Shown: piece by piece, positions 9,607 through 19,551 of the stretch
Layout: each line of letters begins with the position of its first letter
Numbering within the stretch: the first letter of the stretch is position 1
Assembly (NCBI RefSeq): GCF_024494465.1
Contig: NZ_JAETXM010000026.1
Location: 1-50,663, forward strand
DNA: 50,663 nt
From: Bacillus sp. V3B
GTDB lineage: Bacteria > Bacillota > Bacilli > Bacillales > Cytobacillaceae
Reading direction: 5' to 3'
The notes under the pieces: model-generated
Seen by the model: the letters and a program-made list of their open reading frames with translations, nothing else
Databases searched by the model: none
Told to the model about the DNA's origin: nothing
Translations under genes and position numbers: made by a program

Positions 9607-10746
9607 TTAATGGCTTGTCGTTATGTTCGTATGGCATACAAAGTTCTTTTGACTGATGGCTTCACTTTTTATCACTTTTATATGATCGGGAATATCCTTT
9701 AGCTTAAGTCTTTTAATTTCACGGAGCTGGTCTGCAGAGTAATTAATAACCCCACGCCCAATTTCATCTCCATTCAGATGTCGTATAATCACAACATCGC
9801 CACAATCAAATGTTCCCTTAACTTCTCGAACACCTTGGGGAAGTAAGTGATTTTGTTCTTCTGTAATAGCTTCTCGGGCTCCTTCATCAATAATGACTTC
9901 ACCTTTTGGTCCTGAACTAAAGGCAATCCAATGCTCTTGTACACTTAAGTCATCCTGTTCCTCGTTAGGTTTAAAATAGGTCCCTTTTGCTTCACTATTA
10001 ACCGCATTAATTAATATATTAGGTTTATTTGCATCTCCTAAAAACGTATGAATTCCTGCAGCTAAAGCCATTTTAACTGCTTCAATTTTAGACTTCATTC
10101 CTCCTGTTCCAACAGCACTATCTGAATCACCTGCTGCTGCTTCTATCTCTGGAGTAATGTCATGAACAACCTCTAAAAGCTTCGCATTTGGGTTCGTTCG
10201 AGGATTATCATCATAAAGACCATCAATATCAGATAAAATAATCAATTGATCTGCTTCTACCAAGCCAGCTACTTTAGCTGATAATGTATCATTATCTCCA
10301 AATTTTAATTGTTTAATGGTAATTGTATCGTTTTCATTAACAATCGGTACTACTCCTCGTTCAAGTAGCACCTGTATTGTATTTCGAGCGTTCATATATC
10401 TTGTTTGGTCTGAAAAGTCACCTCGAGTAATTAATATTTGGGAAGCTACGTATCCATGAGATAAAAAACGCTCTGAATAAGATTCCATTAAAAGGCATTG
10501 GCCAATTGAAGCTGCTGCTTGCTTTTCAGCTAAATTTTCAGGGCGTTCTATAAAACCTAATTTTCGATACCCCGCTGCTACAGCTCCTGAAGATACGAGG
10601 ACAACCTCATGATCGTCCTCTTTTAAATGTACAATCTCGTCAACTAAACGTATTAATTTCCGATAGCTAATTTCACCGTTTCTACTGGTTAATGAACTAC
10701 TTCCAATTTTGACCACAATGCGTTTTTTTTCATTACCTTTTTCCAT
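9607..10746 (-). CDS. proB: Glutamate 5-kinase ProB
   Basis: First enzyme of proline synthesis, phosphorylating glutamate on the gamma carboxyl. The amino-acid kinase domain fills residues 1-260, with VVKIGSSSL at the N-terminus, a VSSGAVAAG glycine-rich loop, VNENDT, and GTGGMKSKIEAV. A C-terminal PUA domain follows (about 280-365), with GVREVKG and GDVVIIRH. The length (379) is typical of PUA-containing ProB; B. subtilis ProB/ProJ are about 365-371. The start has GAGGTGA just upstream. It is usually feedback-inhibited by proline, though that cannot be judged here. It lies between proC (38 nt upstream) and proA, so the three form one minus-strand operon. Confidence 0.95.
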   Translation of the reverse strand: MEKGNEKKRIVVKIGSSSLTSRNGEISYRKLIRLVDEIVHLKEDDHEVVLVSSGAVAAGYRKLGFIERPENLAEKQAAASIGQCLLMESYSERFLSHGYVASQILITRGDFSDQTRYMNARNTIQVLLERGVVPIVNENDTITIKQLKFGDNDTLSAKVAGLVEADQLIILSDIDGLYDDNPRTNPNAKLLEVVHDITPEIEAAAGDSDSAVGTGGMKSKIEAVKMALAAGIHTFLGDANKPNILINAVNSEAKGTYFKPNEEQDDLSVQEHWIAFSSGPKGEVIIDEGAREAITEEQNHLLPQGVREVKGTFDCGDVVIIRHLNGDEIGRGVINYSADQLREIKRLKLKDIPDHIKVIKSEAISQKNFVCHTNITTSH

Positions 10747-10784
10747 CTTGTCACCTCTAACGTATTAAATATAGTCAAGCGAAA

Positions 10785-11633
10785 TTAAGTTAATATGTTT
10801 TCCGGAATAGTAGACAATTCCTTAGTTATTTCTTTTGAGCGATTAGCGGCCTGTTTTATGCAATTTATCATGATTTCTTGAAAATGATTGTTTTCTAATA
10901 CATTCAATCCTGCTTCGGTTGTTCCGCCAGGACTTTTTACATTTTGGTATAATTCAGCAGGAGTTTGATCCGTGGACTTTAATACATCTATTGTTCCTTG
11001 GATCGTTTGTAATATCAACTCTTCTCCTAATTGGCTCTCCAAATGAAGTTCTTTTAAAGAATGGAACATAGCTTCAATTAAGTAATAGATATAAGCTGGA
11101 CCACTACCTGCAATTGCTGTAACACTGTCAACATCCTCTTCCTTTACTTGTCTAACCAAACCTACAGCTTGAAACAAAGACTCTGTCACTGTAAGCTGTT
11201 CATCGTTTACATACTTTCCTGGTGAAATAATGGTCGCAGATGATCCGACAGCCGCGGATGTGTTTGGCATAACTCGAATAACAGGGGTTTTATCACCTAA
11301 TAAGTATGAAATATAATCCGTTGTGATCCCAGCAAGTACCGAAATCATTAGTTGTCTTTCTGTTGTGAATGGTCGGATTGAATCAATGGCACTTTTAATT
11401 CCTGCCGGTTTCATAGCAAGTATTACAATATCAGCTTCTGCTAAGACTTGTTCATTACTTGAACTTATTTGTACACCATATTTTTCTTTCAATTCGAAAA
11501 GTCGATCTTCGTTTTGCCGATTTGTTACATAAATATTTTGGGAAGGTAGTTTTTCTTGTTGTAGTAATCCTGATAAAATGGCTTCAGCCATCGAGCCTGC
11601 ACCAATAAAAGCTAACTTATATTGCTGTATCAA
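10785..11633 (-). CDS. proC: Pyrroline-5-carboxylate reductase ProC
   Basis: Last enzyme of proline synthesis: NAD(P)H-dependent reduction of pyrroline-5-carboxylate. It has an N-terminal Rossmann motif (FIGAGSMAEAI), AMKPA in the nucleotide domain, VIRVMPNT near residue 118, and the C-terminal signature AGSGPAY...PGGTTEAGL that forms the substrate site. An upstream ATG (11675) is in frame but has no ribosome binding site; GGAG at 11646-11643 with 9-nt spacing selects TTG 11633, giving 282 residues starting MIQQYKLAFIG, as usual for the family (270-290). First gene of proC-proB-proA and divergent from glutamate synthase, so glutamate supply and its conversion to proline share one control region. 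Confidence 0.93.
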   Translation of the reverse strand: MIQQYKLAFIGAGSMAEAILSGLLQQEKLPSQNIYVTNRQNEDRLFELKEKYGVQISSSNEQVLAEADIVILAMKPAGIKSAIDSIRPFTTERQLMISVLAGITTDYISYLLGDKTPVIRVMPNTSAAVGSSATIISPGKYVNDEQLTVTESLFQAVGLVRQVKEEDVDSVTAIAGSGPAYIYYLIEAMFHSLKELHLESQLGEELILQTIQGTIDVLKSTDQTPAELYQNVKSPGGTTEAGLNVLENNHFQEIMINCIKQAANRSKEITKELSTIPENILT

Positions 11634-11889
11634 AATAATCATCTCCGCTTTTAATGTTTTTATGTTTTTGATCATATTTTGTCCAGAAATAATAATTTAT
11701 CCTACTTATTATTTAATATGAATTTGCATTAAATGTAATAGGGATGTATAAACTATTTTTATGTAATAGGTGTGTTCTAAAATTCAAGATCAGCGAGTAA
11801 ATAAATTATTTTATCAGTATTGGAGTAGATGTGTATAACTAGGCTAACTTCATCCATGATAAAAGCTTAATTTAAGAGGGGATGTTGTC
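11634..11889. promoter_or_regulatory. Divergent control region between proC and glutamate synthase
   Basis: About 250 bp of AT-rich DNA that must hold promoters for both operons. No GltC-type box, T-box leader or riboswitch could be recognised. TATAACT near 11834 could be a -10 element for gltB, but its -35 is poor. No gltC-like regulator gene lies nearby. Confidence 0.4.
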
Positions 11890-14800
11890 ATGAAAAAGAA
11901 AGGGTATCCGATTGCTCAAGGTTTATATGTTCCAGAGTATGAACATGAAGCCTGTGGGATTGGAATGGTCGCTAATATTGATGGTAAAAGGTCACATGAC
12001 ATAGTTGAACATGCAATAACAATTTTATGTAATTTAGAACACAGGGGTGGACAATCAGCAGATACGAGTAGTGGTGATGGTGCAGGTATTCTAACTCAAA
12101 TCCCACATTCCTTTTTTGAGAAACAATGTGAAAAAGAAAATATTGAAATTCCTGAAGCAGGGGGCTACGGGGTTGGAATGGTCTTTTTGTCACAGGATCC
12201 TGAGATTAGGAAAAAGACTCAAAAATTAGTTAAAAAGATCATTGAAGAGGAAGGGCAGACCTTTCTGGGCTGGCGGACCGTTCCGGTTAATGATTCTTTT
12301 GTTGGTGATACGGCAAAAAAATCCAAACCGTTTATTCGCCAAATGTTTATTGCACCTTCTGCTGAGCTCAATGACCAGAACGATTTTGAAAGAAAATTAT
12401 TTGTGATTAGAAAACGGTTAGAAAATGATTTGTTTCCTTCTGACAATGAACAACAAGAAGGTATTTATATATGTAGTTTATCGACGAGAACAATCGTGTA
12501 TAAAGGTATGTTAATTCCAGAACAACTTGATTCCTTTTATATTGACTTGAATCATCGCGACTTTAAGTCAGCGGTAGCTCTTGTTCACTCGCGCTTTAGT
12601 ACGAATACATTTCCAAGTTGGGAAAGATCACATCCAAATCGATTTACGATACATAATGGAGAGTTTAATACAATTAAAGGAAATGTTAAATGGATGCAAG
12701 CAAGAGAGGCTCAATGTAAATCTGAATTATTTCATGGTGAGGATTATCAAAAACTGTTTCCGGTAATTGATACGGAGGGCAGTGATTCTTCGATGTTTGA
12801 TAATTGTTTTGAATTTCTGCATCTTTCAGGACGTTCACTGGCTCATACTGCCATGATGATGATTCCCGAGCCGTGGGCTAATGATGTAACAATGGATGAA
12901 GAAAAGAAAGCTTTCTATGAATTTCATAGCTGTTTAATGGAACCTTGGGATGGACCTGCAGCGGTTGTATTTACTGATGGAAAACAAATAGGAGCCTGCC
13001 TGGACCGAAATGGGCTACGACCTGCTCGATATTACGTAACAAAAGACGGCATGATCGTTTTGGGATCTGAAGTAGGTGCTTTAGATATTTTTGCTGAAGA
13101 CATTGACTATAAAGGCAGGCTTCACCCTGGAAAGATGCTTCTTGTTGATTTAGAAAAAGGAAAAATTATTCCAGATGAAGAAATTAAAAGGGGAATTTTG
13201 TCTGAACAACGATATAAAGATTGGTTAGCTAAGTATTTGGTGAATATAGATGATCTATTAGAAAAGGGTAATCCTAACCAAATTTTTAACGCAGATGAAC
13301 GAAGGAAACAACAACTCGCATTTGGGTATACAAACGAAGAACTCAATAAAGTATTGAAACCGATGGTAACGGATGGGAAAGACCCCATTGGCTCTATGGG
13401 GTATGATTCTCCCTTAGCTATTTTATCTAAAAAGCCACAGTTACTGTATAACTATTTTAAACAGCTTTTTGCTCAAGTCACGAATCCACCAATTGATGCG
13501 ATTCGAGAGAAAATCATTACTTCAGTTGTAACAACAATCGGACCAGAAAGAAATCTTGTTAAACCTGAGCCTGAGAGCTGTAAACAAATTCAACTTCAGA
13601 CTCCGATTTTGACGAATAGTCAGTTAGAAAAAATTCGTCATTCTAGCTTTAAGAGCGAAACGCTATCTATACTATTTTCTGTTGAAACACAAATTCCAAA
13701 ATTTGATCAAATTTTGGAAAAGTTATTTTTGAAGGCTGACACGGCTATTGAAAATGGAGCTTCGTTACTGATTTTATCTGATCGAGGAGTAAATGCCGAA
13801 TATGCAGCGTTACCGGCTCTCCTAGCTCTCTCAGGTTTGCATCATCACCTTATTCGAAATGGAACACGATCGAAGGTAAGCATCATAATTGAATCTGCAG
13901 AACCGAGAGAAGTCCATCATTTCGCAACATTACTTGGCTTTGGGGCAGAAGCAATTAATCCTTATTTAGCATTTGAGTCACTACGAGGTTTGATTGAAGT
14001 GAATGATATACGCGAAACCCAGGTCGAGGATGCTATTGAAGTATATAGGCAGGCAACAACAGATGGAATCGTTAAAGTATTATCGAAAATGGGGATTTCG
14101 ACGATTCAAAGCTATCGTGGTGCACAAATATTTGAGGCTATTGGGATTGATAAGAATGTGATCGATCAATACTTTACTCAAACAGCATCACGGATAGACG
14201 GAATAGGATTAGATATTATTGCCAAGGAAGTTATGATGAGGCACAGAAGGGCATTTAATGAGGAAAGAGGTGTAGAGAAAACATTAGAATCAGGTGATGA
14301 TTTTCAGTGGCGTCATGATGGGGAAGATCATCAATACAACCCTGGGACGATTCATCTGTTACAACAAGCTTGCCGAACAAATAACTATAAGCTTTTTAAA
14401 GAGTATTCAAGATTACTTACAGATACCGATCATAATCTCCAATCAATTCGTGGCATGCTATCTTTTAAAGAACGGGAAGCGATACCGATAGATGAAGTAG
14501 AGTCCATTGAAGAAATTTATAAAAGATTTAAAACGGGTGCGATGTCTTACGGATCCATAAGTAGTGAAGCGCATGAAGCACTTGCCATTGCAATGAATAA
14601 AATTGGTGCAAAAAGTAATTCGGGAGAAGGGGGAGAAGACCCTAATAGGTTTAAACCTGATCCAAATGGTGATTTAAGACGTAGTGCCATTAAACAAGTA
14701 GCTTCAGGTCGATTTGGAGTAAATAGTTATTATCTGGTTAACGCCGATGAAATTCAAATTAAAGTGGCTCAAGGCGCTAAACCAGGGGAAGGTGGACAAC

Positions 14801-16485
14801 TTCCTGGAAAAAAAGTGTATCCATGGATTGCAGAGGTAAGAGGATCAACACCAGGTGTAGGCTTGATTTCACCGCCGCCACACCATGATATTTATTCAAT
14901 CGAAGATTTAGCTGAATTAATTCATAACTTAAAAAATGCAAATCCTTCTGCTCGAGTTAGTGTCAAGCTTGTATCAGAAGTTGGTGTTGGAACTATTGCA
15001 GCGGGTGTGGCTAAAGGGAGAGCGGACCTTGTTCTTATCAGTGGATATGATGGAGGAACTGGGGCAGCACCTAGGACAAGCTTGAAACATACTGGGTTAC
15101 CATGGGAAATAGGGTTAGCAGAAACACATCAAACATTGCTCTTAAATCGTTTGCGTGATCGAATCGTTGTGGAAACTGATGGGAAATTGATGACAGGTCG
15201 GGATGTTGTGGTTGCTGCCTTACTTGGGGCAGAGGAATATGGATTTGCAACCGCACCGTTAGTCGTCTTAGGATGTATATTAATGCGTGTCTGCCACCTT
15301 GATACGTGTCCGGTAGGGGTTGCAACACAAAACCCAGATTTACGGAAAAAGTTTACTGGTGAGTCTGAGCATGTTGCTAACTTTATGAGATTCATTGCAA
15401 TGGAAGTGAGAGAACTCATGGCAGAACTCGGGTTCCGGACAATAAATGAAATGATAGGAAGGACCGATGTTTTAGAGGCGAATAAAGCCATTACCCATTG
15501 GAAAACAAAGGGGATTGACTTATCATCCCTTCTCTATCAGCCGAAAGTACCTGAAAATGTTAGTCGTTATGCAACCGTTGAACAGGTTCACGGACTTGAT
15601 AAAACATTAGATAAACAAGAGTTAATTCCGTTATGTAAAGAAGCGATTGAAAACCAAGAATCAATAGAGGCGACTTTATCGATTCGAAATATTAACCGAG
15701 TGGCAGGGACAATGCTAGGTAGTGAAATTACAAAACGATACGGTGCAAAGGGGTTACCTGAGGATACCATTCGTCTAACTTTTAAAGGATCTGCTGGGCA
15801 AAGCTTTGGTGCATTTATTCCACCTGGTTTAACAATGACACTTGTTGGGGATGCAAATGATTTTATCGGAAAGGGATTATCGGGTGGGAAAATTATCGTT
15901 CACCCTTCCCGGAAGAGTACATTTATCCCAGAAGAAAATATCATTATCGGAAATGTTTCATTTTACGGGGCAACTGCAGGAGAAGCATATATTAATGGAA
16001 TGGCAGGAGAACGTTTTTGTGTAAGAAATAGTGGAGCCAATGTTGTCGTAGAAGGTGTTGGAGACCATGGTTGTGAATACATGACAGGTGGGAAAGTCGT
16101 TGTGTTAGGAGCAACGGGGAAAAACTTCGCCGCTGGTATGTCAGGTGGAGTTGCATATGTATTGGATGTGTCTAAGGATTTTCGAGAGAAATGTAATCAA
16201 GAGCAAGTGTATCTCGATTCAATTCAAGATGAGGTAGAACTCCGAGCGGTCTATCAATTGATTGAAAAACATGTTCATTACACAAACAGTGGATATGGGA
16301 AGAGAGTGCTGAATAACTGGAAAGAGATGAGTGGAGAATTTATACGGATTATTCCAAAAGACTATTTAGAAATGCAAGAGAGAATAAAGTTCTTAAAAGA
16401 AAGTGGATTAAGTGAACATAAAGCAGCGCTCCGAGCATTTGAAGAAAGTAAAGAAGAAGTGAATTCGATAAAAGATGGAGGGTGA
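11890..16485 (+). CDS. gltB: Glutamate synthase (NADPH) large subunit
   Basis: A 1531-residue subunit (called GltA in B. subtilis) that makes two glutamates from glutamine and 2-oxoglutarate. The N-terminal glutamine amidotransferase uses C22 (EACGIG) after a short propeptide that is probably removed. A central domain and FMN-binding synthase domain (about 840-1200) follow, with [23 protein letters not shown], and the 3Fe-4S cysteines C1129, C1135, C1140 ([12 protein letters not shown]). The C-terminal beta-helix GXGXG domain holds repeated GGxxVVxG motifs. Length and layout match the Bacillus enzyme. The start has GAGGGGATG upstream. The small subunit gene starts 3 nt after the stop, so the two are translationally coupled. 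Confidence 0.97.
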   Translation: MKKKGYPIAQGLYVPEYEHEACGIGMVANIDGKRSHDIVEHAITILCNLEHRGGQSADTSSGDGAGILTQIPHSFFEKQCEKENIEIPEAGGYGVGMVFLSQDPEIRKKTQKLVKKIIEEEGQTFLGWRTVPVNDSFVGDTAKKSKPFIRQMFIAPSAELNDQNDFERKLFVIRKRLENDLFPSDNEQQEGIYICSLSTRTIVYKGMLIPEQLDSFYIDLNHRDFKSAVALVHSRFSTNTFPSWERSHPNRFTIHNGEFNTIKGNVKWMQAREAQCKSELFHGEDYQKLFPVIDTEGSDSSMFDNCFEFLHLSGRSLAHTAMMMIPEPWANDVTMDEEKKAFYEFHSCLMEPWDGPAAVVFTDGKQIGACLDRNGLRPARYYVTKDGMIVLGSEVGALDIFAEDIDYKGRLHPGKMLLVDLEKGKIIPDEEIKRGILSEQRYKDWLAKYLVNIDDLLEKGNPNQIFNADERRKQQLAFGYTNEELNKVLKPMVTDGKDPIGSMGYDSPLAILSKKPQLLYNYFKQLFAQVTNPPIDAIREKIITSVVTTIGPERNLVKPEPESCKQIQLQTPILTNSQLEKIRHSSFKSETLSILFSVETQIPKFDQILEKLFLKADTAIENGASLLILSDRGVNAEYAALPALLALSGLHHHLIRNGTRSKVSIIIESAEPREVHHFATLLGFGAEAINPYLAFESLRGLIEVNDIRETQVEDAIEVYRQATTDGIVKVLSKMGISTIQSYRGAQIFEAIGIDKNVIDQYFTQTASRIDGIGLDIIAKEVMMRHRRAFNEERGVEKTLESGDDFQWRHDGEDHQYNPGTIHLLQQACRTNNYKLFKEYSRLLTDTDHNLQSIRGMLSFKEREAIPIDEVESIEEIYKRFKTGAMSYGSISSEAHEALAIAMNKIGAKSNSGEGGEDPNRFKPDPNGDLRRSAIKQVASGRFGVNSYYLVNADEIQIKVAQGAKPGEGGQLPGKKVYPWIAEVRGSTPGVGLISPPPHHDIYSIEDLAELIHNLKNANPSARVSVKLVSEVGVGTIAAGVAKGRADLVLISGYDGGTGAAPRTSLKHTGLPWEIGLAETHQTLLLNRLRDRIVVETDGKLMTGRDVVVAALLGAEEYGFATAPLVVLGCILMRVCHLDTCPVGVATQNPDLRKKFTGESEHVANFMRFIAMEVRELMAELGFRTINEMIGRTDVLEANKAITHWKTKGIDLSSLLYQPKVPENVSRYATVEQVHGLDKTLDKQELIPLCKEAIENQESIEATLSIRNINRVAGTMLGSEITKRYGAKGLPEDTIRLTFKGSAGQSFGAFIPPGLTMTLVGDANDFIGKGLSGGKIIVHPSRKSTFIPEENIIIGNVSFYGATAGEAYINGMAGERFCVRNSGANVVVEGVGDHGCEYMTGGKVVVLGATGKNFAAGMSGGVAYVLDVSKDFREKCNQEQVYLDSIQDEVELRAVYQLIEKHVHYTNSGYGKRVLNNWKEMSGEFIRIIPKDYLEMQERIKFLKESGLSEHKAALRAFEESKEEVNSIKDGG

Positions 16486-16488
16486 ACG

Positions 16489-17973
16489 ATGGGAAAACCA
16501 ACTGGTTTTATGGATTATGGACGTCAACCAAGGCCCGAACGTGAACCTGTAACACGAACGGATGATTGGGATATTTATACGTTACCTCTGGATGAAAATG
16601 AATTAAAACAACAAGGTGCTCGTTGCATGGATTGTGGAATTCCAACCTGCCATACAGGTACGATCATAAACAGGATGACTTCTGGTTGTCCTGTTCATCA
16701 CTTAATACCGGAGTGGAACGATTTAGTTTTTCAAGGGCAATGGGAAGAAGCTTTGAAGCGGGAACATAAAATGAATAACTTTCCTGAATTTACAGGGTTG
16801 GCTTGTCCAGCACCATGTGAGGGAGCTTGCGTACTTGGAATTAATGAGCCACCGGTTGCCATCAGGTCAATAGAGTTAGAAATTATTCGTAAAGGTTTTA
16901 AGGAAGGGTGGGTGAAGCCCGAGATTCCAGAAATCCGAACGGATAAAAAGGTAGCGGTTGTTGGCTCCGGTCCAGCAGGATTGGCTTGCGCTGCCCAACT
17001 TAATAAAGCAGGACACCATGTGACTGTTTTTGAACGCCATGATCGTGTTGGGGGTCTTTTAACATATGGGATACCTGAAATGAAAATTCCTTATTCTGTT
17101 GTTGAGAGAAGAGTAAATCTTCTTAAAGCAGAGGGGATTACGTTTATGACAAATACAGAAGTGGGCAAGGATTATCCAATTTCTACGTTACAATCAGAAT
17201 TTGATGCGGTCGTTCTATGTGGGGGTGCAACAAAGCATCGTGATTTAAATGTAGAAGGGAGAGAGTTAAAGGGAGTTCATTACGCGATGGACTTTCTTCA
17301 TGCGAATACAAAAAGTCTATTAGATTCTAACCTTGAGAATGGTCAGTATATATCAGCAAAAGATAAAGATGTGGTCGTCATTGGTGGTGGAGATACAGGT
17401 GTAGATTGTTTGGCCACTTCTGTCAGACATAAATGCAAAAGCTTAACACAGTTTGATATTTATGAGAAAAAGGGTGATGTCCGGACTGATGATAATCCAT
17501 GGCCACAATGGCCGGTCATTCATCGCGTTGAATATGGTCAAAAAGAAGCAGCAGCTGTTTTCGGAGAAGATCCTCGAGCCTATGCCGTGATGACGAAAAA
17601 GTTTGTTGGAGATGAAAGCGGTCATGTCAAAGAGATTCATACTATTAATGTTGAAACGACCATTGATGAAAATGGTGGACGAATTCGAAAAGAAATTCCA
17701 GGTACAGAAAAAATCTGGCCTGCACAGTTAGTATTACTTGCAATTGGGTTTAGTGGTCCAGAGCAAAACTTCCTTCAAAAAATAAATGTTGAAACAGATG
17801 AACGTTCAAATGTAAAGGCTGAGTATGGAAAATATAAAACAAACATTGAAGGGGTATTTGCTGCCGGTGATATGCGTCGAGGCCAAAGTCTGATTGTCTG
17901 GGCCATTAATGAAGGTAGAGAAGCAGCAAGAGAATGTGATAGATATTTAATGGGTAAAACCAATTTACCTTAG
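16489..17973 (+). CDS. gltD: Glutamate synthase (NADPH) small subunit
   Basis: A 494-residue subunit (GltB in B. subtilis) that takes electrons from NADPH through FAD to the large subunit. The N-terminal cysteine-rich domain carries [16 protein letters not shown] and [10 protein letters not shown], ligating two 4Fe-4S clusters. The FAD fold begins [14 protein letters not shown] (about residue 154), the NADPH fold has [12 protein letters not shown], and the C-terminus has the FAD-binding [18 protein letters not shown] block. The length is essentially that of the B. subtilis protein (493). GGAGGGTGA lies upstream of the ATG. It is co-transcribed with the large subunit gene; no third gene follows on this strand. 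Confidence 0.97.
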   Translation: MGKPTGFMDYGRQPRPEREPVTRTDDWDIYTLPLDENELKQQGARCMDCGIPTCHTGTIINRMTSGCPVHHLIPEWNDLVFQGQWEEALKREHKMNNFPEFTGLACPAPCEGACVLGINEPPVAIRSIELEIIRKGFKEGWVKPEIPEIRTDKKVAVVGSGPAGLACAAQLNKAGHHVTVFERHDRVGGLLTYGIPEMKIPYSVVERRVNLLKAEGITFMTNTEVGKDYPISTLQSEFDAVVLCGGATKHRDLNVEGRELKGVHYAMDFLHANTKSLLDSNLENGQYISAKDKDVVVIGGGDTGVDCLATSVRHKCKSLTQFDIYEKKGDVRTDDNPWPQWPVIHRVEYGQKEAAAVFGEDPRAYAVMTKKFVGDESGHVKEIHTINVETTIDENGGRIRKEIPGTEKIWPAQLVLLAIGFSGPEQNFLQKINVETDERSNVKAEYGKYKTNIEGVFAAGDMRRGQSLIVWAINEGREAARECDRYLMGKTNLP

Positions 17974-18056
17974 AAAAATATATGAAATTAGAAATAAAAT
18001 ATGTACTTAAGTTTTGTCCCACTGATGGAAGTCTTCTTTATACTTAAATAGTGATA

Positions 18057-18084
18057 TTTTGCTGAAAACATATTTTCAGCAAAA
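18057..18084. terminator. Perfect hairpin after gltD
   Basis: TTTTGCTGAAAA, loop CATA, TTTTCAGCAAAA: a 12-bp perfect stem 84 nt after the gltD stop. No long T-run follows on the plus strand, so it may be a processing or attenuating hairpin rather than a strong terminator. Confidence 0.5.
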
Positions 18085-18106
18085 TGTTACATCTAATTTA
18101 TTTAGG

Positions 18107-18172
18107 CGATTTGTAGGGGCTGTCCCATAAGGTGTCTGACACCTTTGCTTTTGGAACAGCTCCTATAAATCG
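18107..18172. repeat. Hairpin element with AAGGTGTCTGACACCTT core
   Basis: An imperfect long stem (CGATTT-TAGG-GCTGT paired with ACAGC-CCTA-AAATCG) encloses the palindrome AAGGTGTCTGACACCTT (18129-18145), and a T-rich run follows at 18173. The core recurs in altered form at 31125, 36783, 43262 and 44159. It is placed between two convergent operons and may also act as the glt terminator. Confidence 0.7.
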
Positions 18173-18198
18173 TTTTAAAAAAGGAAGCAGTAAATATT

Positions 18199-18210
18199 GG
18201 GGGGGGGGGG
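18199..18210. repeat. Homopolymer of 12 G
   Basis: Twelve consecutive G in an otherwise AT-rich spacer, flanked by AAAAAAGGAAGCAG and CTGTTTCTTTTTT, which can pair imperfectly with the G-tract in the loop. Such tracts slip easily. No reading frame crosses it. Confidence 0.85.
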
Positions 18211-18282
18211 TTCTGTTTCTTTTTTCATTTTTTGCAACTAGGATGATATCATTTGTGGCTTGTACAGAGGGTTCATTAAATC

Positions 18283-18309
18283 AAAAAAACGGACGTAAAT
18301 GTCCGTTTT
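18283..18309 (-). terminator. Terminator overlapping the stop of the AI-2E family gene
   Basis: AAAACGGAC (18286-18294), loop GTAAAT, GTCCGTTTT (18301-18309). Read on the minus strand it is followed by seven T (18289-18283). The upstream arm overlaps the stop codon of the minus-strand gene. Confidence 0.75.
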
Positions 18310-19366
18310 AAATCTTGAAATTCAGTTTAATAATTCCTGCTTCTCGAGCAGTATTAAAGGCAATAATCACTAGTGGTCCAATGATAAATCCAGCCATGCC
18401 AATTAATTTTAAACCAAGATACATGGCAATTAACGTTGCGAGTGGTGATAGGCCGATATGCGTTCCCATCACTTTAGGTTCCACAGTCCTTCTAATAATT
18501 AATAGTGCAGCTGCTAAAATAGCAAGCTTCATCCCTATGACGATATCACCAGCTAATAGTTGAAAGATTGCCCACGGGCCGAGAATGGCTATGGAGCCGA
18601 TAATCGGAATAAAATCAATCAACCAAATGACGAGGGACATGAATAAGGCGACTTCAGGCACAATAAGTAATAGTCCAATCAGTGATACGGCAAAGATAAT
18701 GATGCTTACAAGAAATTGTGCTTTAAAGAATCCAATAATCACACTCGATAGTCGCGAAGTCATGAAGCGAACCTTCTCTGCTGTTTTCTCTGATAGAAAA
18801 CTATAAAACCCTTGACGAAGTCGTGGCAGATCAAGTAGGAAAAGGAACAAGGCAATTAAATAAACGAGAAAACTAACAAGAAAATTGGGTATATTCGTTA
18901 GTAGAGCTTTCAAGTTATTGATGTTGATAAACGCCAATAAATCATCTCTTGCGTTTATTAGAAATTCTTCACCACGATCGTTGATTTCATGTACAAGTTC
19001 AGTAGGTAGGTCTTCAGCCGCTTCTACAAAACGTTCTTGGACATCAAACCAGACATTCGTGATATCATTTACATACCTTGGGGCATTTTCTACAATGTTT
19101 ATTGCCTCAGTGATAACCTTTGTAGTAATAACATAACCAGAGAATCCAATTAAGATCACAAATGCAATAAAGGTGATACTAACTGTAATCTTCCGCCCTA
19201 AATTGGTGCGTTTCTGAATAAAGCGGACCAAAGGCTCAAGGAACAATGCTGTAATCAGTGCTCCAATTAAAGGAACGGAAACAGGAAGGATAAAATAAAA
19301 CAATAATGCTATAAGGAGAATGACAATAAAGGTGGATATATTTCTTTTTGTGAGAAACTTGGTCAA
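18308..19366 (-). CDS. AI-2E family (PerM/YrrI-like) membrane transporter
   Basis: A 352-residue polytopic membrane protein of the AI-2E transporter superfamily. Hydrophobic helices lie near residues 8-50, 60-80, 145-170, 200-290 and 300-340, with the family's conserved FIPIIGSI segment (about 250) and the G-LGLSPLATLIAMYLGLKL block near 315. Members move diverse substrates; some are Na+/H+ antiporters, and autoinducer transport is known for few. A longer frame starts at ATG 19387, but GAAAGGAG lies inside it, 7 nt before TTG 19366, and that gives the usual length (B. subtilis YrrI is about 353). It stands alone on the minus strand with its own terminator. Substrate unknown. Confidence 0.88.
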   Translation of the reverse strand: MTKFLTKRNISTFIVILLIALLFYFILPVSVPLIGALITALFLEPLVRFIQKRTNLGRKITVSITFIAFVILIGFSGYVITTKVITEAINIVENAPRYVNDITNVWFDVQERFVEAAEDLPTELVHEINDRGEEFLINARDDLLAFININNLKALLTNIPNFLVSFLVYLIALFLFLLDLPRLRQGFYSFLSEKTAEKVRFMTSRLSSVIIGFFKAQFLVSIIIFAVSLIGLLLIVPEVALFMSLVIWLIDFIPIIGSIAILGPWAIFQLLAGDIVIGMKLAILAAALLIIRRTVEPKVMGTHIGLSPLATLIAMYLGLKLIGMAGFIIGPLVIIAFNTAREAGIIKLNFKI

Positions 19367-19446
19367 AGGTGGGCTCCTTTCTATCATAGGAAATAGTTAA
19401 TATGTATAATCTAATTATAGTAGTATGTATTTATTTATGTAAACAA

Positions 19447-19497
19447 ATAAAAAAGCTTAGAAGGTAGAATTAACAAAATGGAGTAGTTGTACCTTCT
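19447..19497 (-). terminator. Terminator downstream of ilvA
   Basis: On the minus strand AGAAGGTA pairs with TACCTTCT across a 23-nt loop, and a six-T run follows shortly after. It is weaker than the others because of the long loop. Confidence 0.5.
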
Positions 19498-19551
19498 TTA
19501 TTCGCTTTCATTGTGTAAAAGGAACGTAAAAAGGAAAATAACTATTTTCAT

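Noticed and set aside
15129-15491. Long minus-strand frame inside the glutamate synthase large subunit gene
   Set aside because: Antisense shadow of a strongly conserved coding region; no ribosome binding site or family resemblance.
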